This document shows, piece by piece, positions 1 to 7,213 of a stretch of 64,000 nucleotides of DNA (position 1 is its first letter; the number at the start of each line of letters is the position of its first letter). This DNA is from Photobacterium carnosum (GTDB lineage: Bacteria > Pseudomonadota > Gammaproteobacteria > Enterobacterales > Vibrionaceae), in the NCBI RefSeq assembly GCF_002849605.1, contig NZ_NPIB01000019.1, forward strand, positions 1-64,000, in the 5' to 3' direction. The notes under the pieces are model-generated. The model ran no database searches and was not told where the DNA came from. It worked only from the letters and a program-made list of their open reading frames with translations. A program made the position numbers and the translations under genes.

Positions 1-80
1 TACAACGTTGATAGGTCAGGTGTGTAAGTGCTGCGAGGCATTGAGCTAACTGATACTAATTGCCCGTGAGGCTTAACCAT
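1..80 (+). rRNA. 23S rRNA, 3' end (partial)
   Basis: The window opens inside a 23S rRNA gene. The last part reads GAGCTAACTGATACTAAT and closes with GTGAGGCTTAACCAT, which corresponds to the conserved 3' terminus of gammaproteobacterial 23S rRNA (E. coli ends GAGGCTTAACCTT). Only about 80 bases are present. The mature 3' end is placed by analogy and could be off by a few bases. Confidence 0.93.
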
Positions 81-216
81 ACAACACCCAAGGGGTTTTT
101 CTTCTCTAAAGAGAAGAGACGGACTCTACAAACGCTTGAATGAGTGTGAGAACAAACTAGTCAGATTTTTCCCAGATTGCTATTTATTGCCATAAGGCGA
201 TAAATAAAACAGAATT

Positions 217-336
217 TGCTTGGCGACCATAGCGTTATGGACCCACCTGATCCCATGCCGAACTCAGTAGTGAAACGTAATAGCGCCGATGGTAGTGTGG
301 GGTCTCCCCATGTGAGAGTAGGACATCGCCAGGCTT
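217..336 (+). rRNA. rrf: 5S rRNA
   Basis: About 120 nt match the gammaproteobacterial 5S pattern: TGCTTGGCGACCATAGCG at the start, the central CCCATGCCGAACTCAG and GTGAAACG blocks, then GGTAGTGTGGGGTCTCCCC and a 3' end (CGCCAGGCTT) that pairs with the start. It lies about 136 bases downstream of the 23S end and is followed at once by a terminator, so it closes the rRNA operon. No tRNA is seen in the 23S-5S spacer or after the 5S. Confidence 0.96.
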
Positions 337-344
337 CAAATTTT

Positions 345-374
345 AAAAGGCCATCCTTACGGATGGCCTTTTTT
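345..374 (+). terminator. rRNA operon terminator
   Basis: An intrinsic terminator directly after the 5S gene: arms AAAAGGCCATCC and GGATGGCCTTTT around a TTAC loop, followed by a T run. Confidence 0.93.
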
Positions 375-421
375 CGTTTATAACGAAAAAAATAATGATA
401 TATATTGAGTTTGATATATTG

Positions 422-493
422 TTTCCTGCGTTTCCTGCGTTTCCTGCGTTTCCTGCGTTTCCTGCGTTTCCTGCGTTTCCTGCGTTTCCTGCG
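422..493. repeat. 9-bp tandem repeat, 8 copies
   Basis: Eight perfect head-to-tail copies of TTTCCTGCG fill the spacer between the rRNA operon terminator and the crcB terminator. The unit is a multiple of three, so reading frames through it stay open (Asn-Ala-Gly repeats on the minus strand), but no credible gene contains it. A perfect array of this kind is likely to vary in copy number between strains by slipped-strand replication. Confidence 0.95.
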
Positions 494-499
494 TTTTGA

Positions 500-526
500 T
501 GAAAAAAAACCGCCTTGCGGCGGTTA
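500..526 (-). terminator. crcB terminator
   Basis: Read on the minus strand, AACCGCC-GCAA-GGCGGTT is followed by an eight-T run. It lies just past the crcB stop codon. Confidence 0.9.
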
Positions 527-542
527 TATATTTGAATGTTTA

Positions 543-926
543 TTAGCTTTTCATCATTAGTTGATAGCCAATATAACAAGCAAACAGACTGACGGTTACG
601 TTAAGCACGATGTTTAAGCCTGCTTTGATAAACTCACCTTGTTGCATCATTACAATGTTATCCATTGAAAAGGTAGAGAAAGTGGTTAATGCGCCAAGAA
701 AGCCTAAGCCTATCATTGGACGCCATGGTGCCGCTTCTATCATTCCTTGATTTAGCCCTGACATTAATAGCCCCATAATTAGCGAGCCAATAATATTGAC
801 GGTTAATGTTCCGTATGGGAAGCCACGGCCAAATAAAATAACGCAAAACTCAGAAATTAAGTATCGTGAGCAGGCGCCGAATGCACCACCGATTGCGATG
901 AATCCTAGTAATAAATATTGGCTCAT
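543..926 (-). CDS. crcB: Fluoride ion channel CrcB/Fluc
   Basis: A 127-residue inner-membrane protein of the Fluc/CrcB family, which exports toxic fluoride as a dual-topology dimer. The length is typical. Four hydrophobic segments are visible, with the family signatures GGAFGACSRY (about residues 13-22), YGTLTVNIIGS (about 38-48) and GFLGALTTFSTFS (about 74-86), the last including the phenylalanine-box region. It is a single-gene unit facing the rRNA operon and has its own terminator. No fluoride riboswitch was recognised upstream in the short spacer shared with the uspA-family gene. Confidence 0.95.
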   Translation of the reverse strand: MSQYLLLGFIAIGGAFGACSRYLISEFCVILFGRGFPYGTLTVNIIGSLIMGLLMSGLNQGMIEAAPWRPMIGLGFLGALTTFSTFSMDNIVMMQQGEFIKAGLNIVLNVTVSLFACYIGYQLMMKS

Positions 927-1130
927 TGGTATCTCGTTTCAGTTAAAGGTAATGATTAAAAACCGTCATAATAATCGCTTGTTGAGTTGGTTAATACTCT
1001 CGATAACTGCAATCATTGATTTAAGCTTATATTAAAATGTCGGCATATAGTTGGTTGTATAGCTACATTTATAGCATCATAATCATAACTAAGAAATTCA
1101 CTATTGAGCATTGGCTCACGGAGATAAGCT

Positions 1131-1553
1131 ATGTCGCTATATCAAACAATCTTACTTGCTGTTAACCCTGAAGATAAATATGCTCATAAATTAATGGTGA
1201 AGGCCGGAGTTATTGCTGAGCAAAATAATGCTGAATTACATATTGCTTATGTTGAACCTGGTGTTGGAAATGTTAGTTTTATTGATGTTGAAATTGAATT
1301 GCAAGAAGAGCACGATGCGATTGCAAAACAACGGATGACACAATTATCAGATCTAGCCGCTGTTTCATCTTACCCTGTCGCAGGATTACATATTGCTAAT
1401 GGTGATATTGCGAAACATTTAGAAGAGCTTGCTGAAAAAGTTGAAGCTAATTTAGTCATCACTGGTTATCACAAGTCTAGTATTCATATTTTTGGTGATG
1501 TTAGTGAGACATTGGCAAAAAATCTCAAATGTGATGTGCTTATCTCGCAATAA
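1131..1553 (+). CDS. uspA: Universal stress protein, UspA family
   Basis: A 140-residue single-domain Usp protein. It begins with the typical beta-strand [12 protein letters not shown] and continues through the Rossmann-like alpha/beta fold to ITGYHKSS and the C-terminal DVLISQ strand. UspA-type proteins are cytoplasmic dimers induced by starvation and stress; the exact activity is not known. This one lacks an obvious complete G2xG9xG(S/T) ATP-binding motif, which fits UspA-type rather than ATP-binding members. GGAG precedes the ATG, and an intrinsic terminator follows within 25 bases. Which Usp paralogue this is cannot be settled from the sequence alone. Confidence 0.9.
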   Translation: MSLYQTILLAVNPEDKYAHKLMVKAGVIAEQNNAELHIAYVEPGVGNVSFIDVEIELQEEHDAIAKQRMTQLSDLAAVSSYPVAGLHIANGDIAKHLEELAEKVEANLVITGYHKSSIHIFGDVSETLAKNLKCDVLISQ

Positions 1554-1576
1554 TCCGTGTTGTGATTATCTGCCAT

Positions 1577-1605
1577 AAAAAGCCGTGTAATTACACGGCT
1601 TTTTA
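1577..1605 (+). terminator. uspA terminator
   Basis: AAAAAGCCGTGTAATTACAC continues into GGCTTTTT: a perfect hairpin with A and T tracts on both sides, so it can act in both directions. It separates uspA from the thiC remnant. Confidence 0.92.
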
Positions 1606-1637
1606 TCATCTATTACTGAGTGTGATTCTTTTACCAT

Positions 1638-2136
1638 TAATGATGCGACTTTATTACGTTATGTACCAAATGACGACTTGGGATTATTTCTCATGGTGGT
1701 TCAATTATGGCAAAGTGGTGTTTGACGTATTATCAAATAAAGATGATGTAAAAGTCGGTTTGATCACGTACAAGCAGTGCACGTATGCGGCAGACTTAGT
1801 AAAAGGCCACCAAGGATCACAAGTTCGTACTAAAAGGTCGGTTTGGGTTTCTTTGGGAAGATCAATTTAGGCTTTGACCCACAAGCTGTTCGAGACTATC
1901 ACGATCAAACCTTACCGCAGGAATCTGGGAAAGTGACCCATTTTTGTTTAATGTGTAGACCCCAATTTTGCTCAATGAAAATCTCTCAAGAAGTTCGAGA
2001 TTATACGAAAACGCTATCATCGGTAGATATTACGGTTAGTGATAATCCTCGTGTAGGCATGGAACAAAAATCGGTTAAATTTCGTGCTCGTGGCAGTGAG
2101 TTTTATCACCCTGCTAAAAGAGGATTAACCAATTAG
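1638..2136 (+). pseudogene. thiC: thiC remnant (phosphomethylpyrimidine synthase, C-terminal part)
   Basis: Only the last quarter of ThiC can be followed, and it is broken. From about 1640 one frame gives YVPNDDLGL (ThiC: YVTPKEHLGL). After an unalignable stretch, [13 protein letters not shown] and [14 protein letters not shown] match the ThiC [23 protein letters not shown] region. A frame change near 1830-1865 then leads to WEDQF-like sequence and a clean 3' part. That part, [13 protein letters not shown] followed by [12 protein letters not shown], retains the CxxCxxxxC cluster cysteines. ThiC normally has more than 600 residues; here the N-terminal three quarters are missing and the frame is shifted. 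No TPP riboswitch is visible upstream. The intact-looking 97-residue open frame at 1843-2136 is just the last fragment. Confidence 0.88.
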
Positions 2137-2161
2137 CACTTTATCGCTACCCCTTCATTTA

Positions 2162-3370
2162 ATGCCATTATTGATGCATATCGAGCCATTATTAATACCT
2201 GCTGAGTTATATCAACTAGGTGAAACGGTGACAGTAACGGTTAATAACAGTGAGCCGTTAATTCATATTAAGACAATGACTAAGGAATGTTCATTAGCGT
2301 TTAATTTTGTCGCTGCAGATGAACATTGTGCATCCCCAACTTATCAAATCTGGGATCAGTGGCTCGCCCCTTTTTCTGAATTAGCCGAGTTGCAACAAAA
2401 AGTCGCCGCAGATCCTAGCTTGGTGCTATGTGGATTCCCTGCGAGTGATGGTTGTATTGATATTTGGCACCATCAAGGACAGGCTCGAGCAGTGTCTTGT
2501 CATCATAGTGGCGCGAGTGAGGCACAACGAGCCATGTTATTGGTGGCTCTTGCGCTTGATTATCCATTAGAGGACGCGTTGGTATTGGCACGTGCCCATG
2601 CTCGGAGTTATCAAGATCATAATCAGCATGCTCAGGGCGAACTGATTTGGCCCTCAAAGGCTAAGGTATTTCCTCGTGCTTTAACGGTAAATCATCCTCA
2701 AATAAAACAAATTGGCTGGTTAACAGATAGTCAGGCGGTGGCACCCTTTGCCGCTTTAGATGCGAGTCAGCTTGATTTATATGCACTAGTTGATAGCAGT
2801 GATTGGATTGAGAGAGTTTTACAATTTGGTGTTAACTCGGCTCAATTACGAATCAATAACCCACAAGTATCTGATCTTGAAAATCAAATTCAATCTGCCG
2901 TTGCTGCTGGAGAATCAGCCTCAGCACAAGTATTCATTAATGACTATTGGTCGCTGGCAATTAAATACCATGCTTATGGGGTCCATCTTGGCCAAGACGA
3001 TCTTGATAGTGCTCATTTAGCTGCGATTCAGCAAGCGGGATTGCGGCTTGGAATCTCTACCCATGGTTATTATGAGATTTTACGTGCGCTTGAATACCAA
3101 CCCAGTTATATCACTTTGGGTCATATCTTTACGACATCAACTAACGCCATGTCGTCATTACCTCAAGGAGTGAGTCGATTAGCACTTTATCAAAAACTGA
3201 TTGGTGATCGTGTACCAACGGTGGCGATAGGGGGGATCACTATTGAGCGTGCAGCAAAAGTGAGGCGTACAGGGGTTACTGGCGTGGCTGTTGTGAGCGC
3301 GATTACCCAAGCCGTCGATCCTGCAATAGCGATAACTGAATTGCGCAATATAGTGGTTCCCAATTTTTAA
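2162..3370 (+). CDS. thiE: ThiE-like thiamine phosphate synthase with N-terminal extension; probably degenerate
   Basis: A 402-residue open frame. Residues from about 198 on are a ThiE TIM-barrel domain (LYALVDSSDWIERV, FINDYWSLAIK, YGVHLGQDDL, LGISTHGYYE, TVAIGGI, VAVVSAITQA). ThiE joins HMP-PP and thiazole phosphate to make thiamine phosphate. The first 190 residues are an additional domain; a stretch near ALALDYPLEDALVLARAHA recalls the C-terminal helices of ThiD-type kinases, but this is weak. Two residues look lost: QLRIKD of E. coli ThiE reads QLRINN, and FPTQTK reads FTTSTN, so both pyrophosphate-binding lysines are asparagine. With thiC broken upstream and thiF/thiH scraps downstream, the gene is probably in early decay or repurposed. 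Confidence 0.8.
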   Translation: MPLLMHIEPLLIPAELYQLGETVTVTVNNSEPLIHIKTMTKECSLAFNFVAADEHCASPTYQIWDQWLAPFSELAELQQKVAADPSLVLCGFPASDGCIDIWHHQGQARAVSCHHSGASEAQRAMLLVALALDYPLEDALVLARAHARSYQDHNQHAQGELIWPSKAKVFPRALTVNHPQIKQIGWLTDSQAVAPFAALDASQLDLYALVDSSDWIERVLQFGVNSAQLRINNPQVSDLENQIQSAVAAGESASAQVFINDYWSLAIKYHAYGVHLGQDDLDSAHLAAIQQAGLRLGISTHGYYEILRALEYQPSYITLGHIFTTSTNAMSSLPQGVSRLALYQKLIGDRVPTVAIGGITIERAAKVRRTGVTGVAVVSAITQAVDPAIAITELRNIVVPNF

Positions 3371-3384
3371 AATATGGCCGAATG

Positions 3385-3619
3385 AGTGGCTGATATTGCA
3401 GAATTAGGGCAACAGCAACTGATCCTGTTGCGATGGGATAAACGTTTAGACTGACGGTGATCAGTGGTCGTATAGCGTATGAAGTGGGTCGGTAGGTAAG
3501 ACGAGTTATGCTCAAGTATCCAGTCCATTAACAGCTTTATTGGTAGTGAAGGCTAAAGATCGAGAATGAATTTTGTTGATGTGGTGTGGAAAGACTGGGA
3601 CGCGGTTTATTCTGGTTAA
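3385..3619 (+). pseudogene. Scraps of thiF and thiH after thiE
   Basis: No open gene is present, but short matches remain in the order of a thiCEFSGH operon. ADIAELGQQQLILL at about 3391-3432 resembles the ThiF N-terminus (DDIALDGQQKLL). TDGDQWSYSV at about 3452-3480 resembles the ThiF C-terminal FDGKSSQW region. VDVVWKDWDAVYSG plus stop at 3575-3619 resembles the ThiH C-terminus (VWKDWD). Stops and frame changes lie between them. Each match alone is short; their order and position support the reading. Confidence 0.6.
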
Positions 3620-3620
3620 T

Positions 3621-3656
3621 AAAAAGCCAGTGCAGAAGGTGCACTGGCTTTTTTTA
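3621..3656. terminator. Bidirectional terminator, thi remnant / aminopeptidase P
   Basis: AAAAAGCCAGTGCAGAAGGT is followed by GCACTGGCTTTTTTT: a 9-10 bp stem with A and T tracts on either side. It would end the former thi transcript and the converging aminopeptidase gene. Confidence 0.9.
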
Positions 3657-3679
3657 TTGTTATTAATACGCCGTTATAA

Positions 3680-5467
3680 TTAGCGTTGTAATGGCGCTGT
3701 TGCTTGAGTTAACCATGCTAAATCATCACCGCTTAATGCTGGGCTAATAACCTCAAACACGGTGTGATGGTAATGGTTAAGCCATGTAAGTTCGATATCT
3801 GTTAATAAGCTTAAATCAATTAAACGCTTATCAATCGGTGCGCGAGTTAGCGATTCAAACCCCATTACCGACATATCGCCTTGGGTTGCCATTTCTACTA
3901 CTGCTTCAAGGTTTTCAATGCGAATACCAAATGCATCAGCGCGGTAGTATCCAGGTTCATTCGACAGCACCATTCCGGGCTGTAATGCGACTGGATTATA
4001 AGCTTTAGATATCCGTTGTGGCCCTTCATGAACACTTAGAAAGTGACCAACACCGTGACCTGTGCCATGATCATAATCAAATCCATACGCCCATAAATGT
4101 TGACGCGCTAACGTATCAAGTTGGCTACCTGTTGTTCCTTTAGGGAAGCGTGCAGATGCCAAAGCAATATGACCTTTTAAGACTAAAGTAAAGGCTTGCT
4201 TAACCTCTTCACCCGGCTGACCAATGGCAATGGTACGAGTAATATCGGTAGTACCATCTGGGTATTGACCGCCTGAATCGACTAAGTACACCGTATCCAT
4301 TTGCAGTTTACTTGGCTGCGGTTGGTTAAGGTGATTGTAGTGGCACATTGCCGCATTGCCTGCTGCCGCTGAAATGGTATCAAAGCTCACATCACTGCAA
4401 CTTGGATCTAACTGACGGAATTGCCATAGTTGATCTGATAATTGGGCTTCATCCAGTAAATGACCTGCCGCAACTTGCGCATCAATCCAGGCTAAGAATT
4501 TACTGATCGCGACGCCATCTCGAATATGACACGCTTTCATGCCCGCCATTTCGGTAGCATTTTTAGTTGATTTTGGCAGTAAGGTTGGGTTTGCTGCTTC
4601 AATTAATAGTGCACCGGTATCTTTTAATTGTTGCGCTGCCCATGCGTTGCTATTTGTTGAATCAAACAGTACTCGCTTACCCGCTAAAGAAGCTAAACCT
4701 GTAGCCAGTTGCTCAGGTTCACAGATAGTTACGCCATCGCCGACATGGGCGGCAAAGTCTGCTGGTAAGCGGTGGTGATCAATATAAAAATCAACCGAAG
4801 CATCATCATGAATAACGGCAGCTGATAATAATACTGGCAGACAATGAACATCATCCCCACGAATATTGAGTAACCATGCGATGCTATCGAGCTGACTTAA
4901 AAAGGCCGCACTGGCTTTTTGTGTTGTTAGTAATGCCGCAATTTGTTGGCGTTTATCAGCACTTGCTTGACCAACAAATTCGAGTCCCATTAATTGAGCG
5001 TCAGACAATACAGGTGCTGGGCGATCTAACCATAGTTGATCAATCGGATTTTCATCAACACACACCAAGGCTAATTCGCCATCGATTGCAGTGATGGCAT
5101 TGTTTAACCATGCCGCGCTATGAAGACGAGCATCAATAGCTACCTTGCTACCAGCGGCTAAATTTTCAAGTGCCCATTGTATAGGTGGTTGTTCAATTAG
5201 ATGGCAGTATTGAAATACATCGGCAGGGACTTGTTTACGCACTTGCACCACATAACGACCATCGACAAAAACAGCAGCATTATCACGGGTAATAATGGCA
5301 GCGCCTGCAGAGCCAGTAAATCCGGTTAACCAATGTAGACGCTCATTATGATCGGGAATGTATTCACCTAGAAATTCATCTTCGTGAGGGATCAATAATG
5401 CATCTAATTGATTTTCAGCGAGCCAGTGGCGGATTTGTTCAATACGTTGAGAAATAGCTGCTTGCAT
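3680..5467 (-). CDS. Xaa-Pro aminopeptidase, M24B family, long form
   Basis: A 595-residue cytosolic metallopeptidase of the aminopeptidase P family, which releases N-terminal residues that precede proline. Two creatinase-like N-terminal domains (about 1-300) lead into a pita-bread catalytic domain. The dinuclear metal ligands are visible: the aspartates in VDSGGQYPDGTTDITRT (from 396), the histidine in HGTGHGVGHFLSVHEGP (467-483), and glutamates in SNEPGYY (about 504) and RIENL (about 518). This is the three-domain form of about 600 residues, longer than E. coli PepP (441 residues), so the pepP symbol is not used. AAGGAC precedes the ATG. Confidence 0.93.
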   Translation of the reverse strand: MQAAISQRIEQIRHWLAENQLDALLIPHEDEFLGEYIPDHNERLHWLTGFTGSAGAAIITRDNAAVFVDGRYVVQVRKQVPADVFQYCHLIEQPPIQWALENLAAGSKVAIDARLHSAAWLNNAITAIDGELALVCVDENPIDQLWLDRPAPVLSDAQLMGLEFVGQASADKRQQIAALLTTQKASAAFLSQLDSIAWLLNIRGDDVHCLPVLLSAAVIHDDASVDFYIDHHRLPADFAAHVGDGVTICEPEQLATGLASLAGKRVLFDSTNSNAWAAQQLKDTGALLIEAANPTLLPKSTKNATEMAGMKACHIRDGVAISKFLAWIDAQVAAGHLLDEAQLSDQLWQFRQLDPSCSDVSFDTISAAAGNAAMCHYNHLNQPQPSKLQMDTVYLVDSGGQYPDGTTDITRTIAIGQPGEEVKQAFTLVLKGHIALASARFPKGTTGSQLDTLARQHLWAYGFDYDHGTGHGVGHFLSVHEGPQRISKAYNPVALQPGMVLSNEPGYYRADAFGIRIENLEAVVEMATQGDMSVMGFESLTRAPIDKRLIDLSLLTDIELTWLNHYHHTVFEVISPALSGDDLAWLTQATAPLQR

Positions 5468-5642
5468 GTTTTCGTCCTTTAATTAGATCGTCATCTGAAC
5501 GATGGCGTAAATTGTGAACTTAAATAACAAACGCTCATTGAAGGCATTTAGTTATGAAGTCGATGCGGTTACGTTAGCGTGTTTGTTGATTGGCATCAAT
5601 TAGCTAACGGTCAATTGGTTAGGATTTATTATATTTTTGAAG

Positions 5643-5673
5643 TGATCGCGTTATTTGGGTTAAATAGCGATCA
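5643..5673. promoter_or_regulatory. 31-bp interrupted palindrome upstream of the MFS gene
   Basis: TGATCGC and GCGATCA form a perfect 7-bp inverted repeat. An inner TATTT/AAATA pair lies within it, with one 2-base bulge. It sits in the roughly 310-base region between the divergent aminopeptidase and Bcr/CflA genes and has no T tract, so a regulator's operator is more likely than a terminator. The regulator is unknown. The rest of this intergenic stretch shows only AT-rich promoter-like sequence. Confidence 0.5.
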
Positions 5674-5775
5674 TTACTGATATTCCAAAAAGGAAAAGTG
5701 CTATTGAATATATACCATTTCTATTCATATCTCTAAAATCGTAAACTTGGCGCGATCATCTTTTAGGAACGTCAT

Positions 5776-6984
5776 ATGACTTCGTTAACAACCCCTTCTA
5801 CAGATACCAAATTAGTCACTTTAATGGTGGTTTTGGTGTTATTTAGCCCGTTGGCTATTGATATTTATTTACCTGCTTTTCCTGCTATTGCTGATAGTTT
5901 TGGGGTGAGTGCTGTACGTGTCCAAGATACAGTGACATTGTTTATGTTTAGCCTTGGTTTAGGGCAATTATTAGCCGGACCATTAGCGGATCGCTTTGGA
6001 CGTAGACCGATTGCATTAGCTGGTATTGTGATTTATGGCTTTAGTGCTTTAATGGCGTATTTAGCGACCAGCTTAGATATGCTATTAACGGCGCGTTTAT
6101 TACAAGGTTTTGGTGCTTGTGCAACGTCGGTAGCCGCTTTTTCTGGGGTGCGTGATAGCTTTGGTGCAGAAAAAAGTGGTCGTATGATCAGTTATTTAAA
6201 TGGTGCAATCTGTTTTATTCCCGCTTTAGCACCCTTATTAGGTACTTGGTTAACCCACGAGTTTGGTTGGCGTTCGAACTTTAGTTTTATGGCGGGATTT
6301 GCATTAGTGGCAGGGCTGTTCATTATGACGATGTTTAAAGAGACTCGTCCGGCGAATACCCATGTTAGTGGTTCAACGTTGAGTTTAAGTCGTTATTGGT
6401 CAGTTTTGCGTGAGCCGACATTTTTATACCATGCGAGTTTATGTATGTTAGCGATGGCAGTCATTTTAGCGTATGTGACTTCCGCACCTGTATGGTTGAT
6501 GAGTCATCTTGGGGCCGATATGAACCAATTTACACTATGGTTTGGCATTAATGCGGCGTTGAATATCATTGCTTGTATGGTGGCTCCGAAATTTATGGAT
6601 CGTTTTGGCACTCGTGGCACATTACAAGCTGGACTGATTATTTTAGCGGTTGCTGGTGGATTAATGTTGGTACTAAGCTCGATTAATCAGGCATGGGCCT
6701 TTATGGTGCCTATTTTTATCTGTTCATTTGGATTTGCGTTTGTATTGGGATCATCTGCAGGTAAAGCATTAGCACCGTTTGGTGATCGTGCCGGTACTGC
6801 GGCAGCACTATTAGGTTTATTTCAGATGAGTGGTGCTGGAGTGATGGTGAGTTTGACTCAACGTCTTGATCTCGCGACACCAATGTTGATGACATTACAA
6901 ATGTGGTTATTGATCCCTGGGCTATTTGTTTTATGGTCAAAATGGGGGAAAAGCTGGTATCAAGCTCCAGTGACTAACGAATAA
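5776..6984 (+). CDS. Bcr/CflA family MFS drug exporter
   Basis: A 402-residue, 12-helix major facilitator, of the usual length for the Bcr/CflA subfamily (proton-driven export of drugs and small molecules). The N-terminus carries DIYLPAFPAIA, typical of Bcr, followed by the motif-A loop GPLADRFGRRP between helices 2 and 3, and RLLQGFGA in helix 4. Its substrate cannot be told. AGGAAC precedes the ATG and a hairpin terminator follows the stop, so it looks monocistronic. A palindromic element lies about 100 bases upstream. Confidence 0.9.
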   Translation: MTSLTTPSTDTKLVTLMVVLVLFSPLAIDIYLPAFPAIADSFGVSAVRVQDTVTLFMFSLGLGQLLAGPLADRFGRRPIALAGIVIYGFSALMAYLATSLDMLLTARLLQGFGACATSVAAFSGVRDSFGAEKSGRMISYLNGAICFIPALAPLLGTWLTHEFGWRSNFSFMAGFALVAGLFIMTMFKETRPANTHVSGSTLSLSRYWSVLREPTFLYHASLCMLAMAVILAYVTSAPVWLMSHLGADMNQFTLWFGINAALNIIACMVAPKFMDRFGTRGTLQAGLIILAVAGGLMLVLSSINQAWAFMVPIFICSFGFAFVLGSSAGKALAPFGDRAGTAAALLGLFQMSGAGVMVSLTQRLDLATPMLMTLQMWLLIPGLFVLWSKWGKSWYQAPVTNE

Positions 6985-7023
6985 CGTTATTGCTGTTTTG
7001 AGATAGAGAATCAACAGTTATTG

Positions 7024-7057
7024 AGCCTGTTAGTGATAAACTGACAGGCTTTATTTT
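7024..7057 (+). terminator. MFS gene terminator
   Basis: The arms AGCCTGT and ACAGGCT, with inner AGT/ACT pairing, are followed by TTATTTTTAT. It ends the Bcr/CflA transcript. Confidence 0.8.
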
Positions 7058-7213
7058 TATGTGGTGATGGCAATTAAAGTTAGGTTTGAATGTAACAATT
7101 AGAAAGAACGCTAGGTTAGTATCACCAATGAAAACCGCTGAACTGGACATTTATCCAGTATCGACTTAGCCTTACCACAGAAATGGATTTGTGGTTTTTG
7201 TAGAGTATTTGAT

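Noticed and set aside
422..493. CRISPR array
   Set aside because: Units are 9 bp, contiguous and without unique spacers.
343..579. 78-residue frame with Asn-Ala-Gly repeats on the minus strand
   Set aside because: It only translates the 9-bp tandem array and two terminators; it has no ribosome site or known family.
1843..2136. Independent 97-residue gene
   Set aside because: It is the last in-frame piece of the broken thiC.
4539..4778. Plus-strand frames inside the aminopeptidase gene and similar frames within other long genes
   Set aside because: They are shadows of real genes in other frames, with no ribosome site or recognisable domain.
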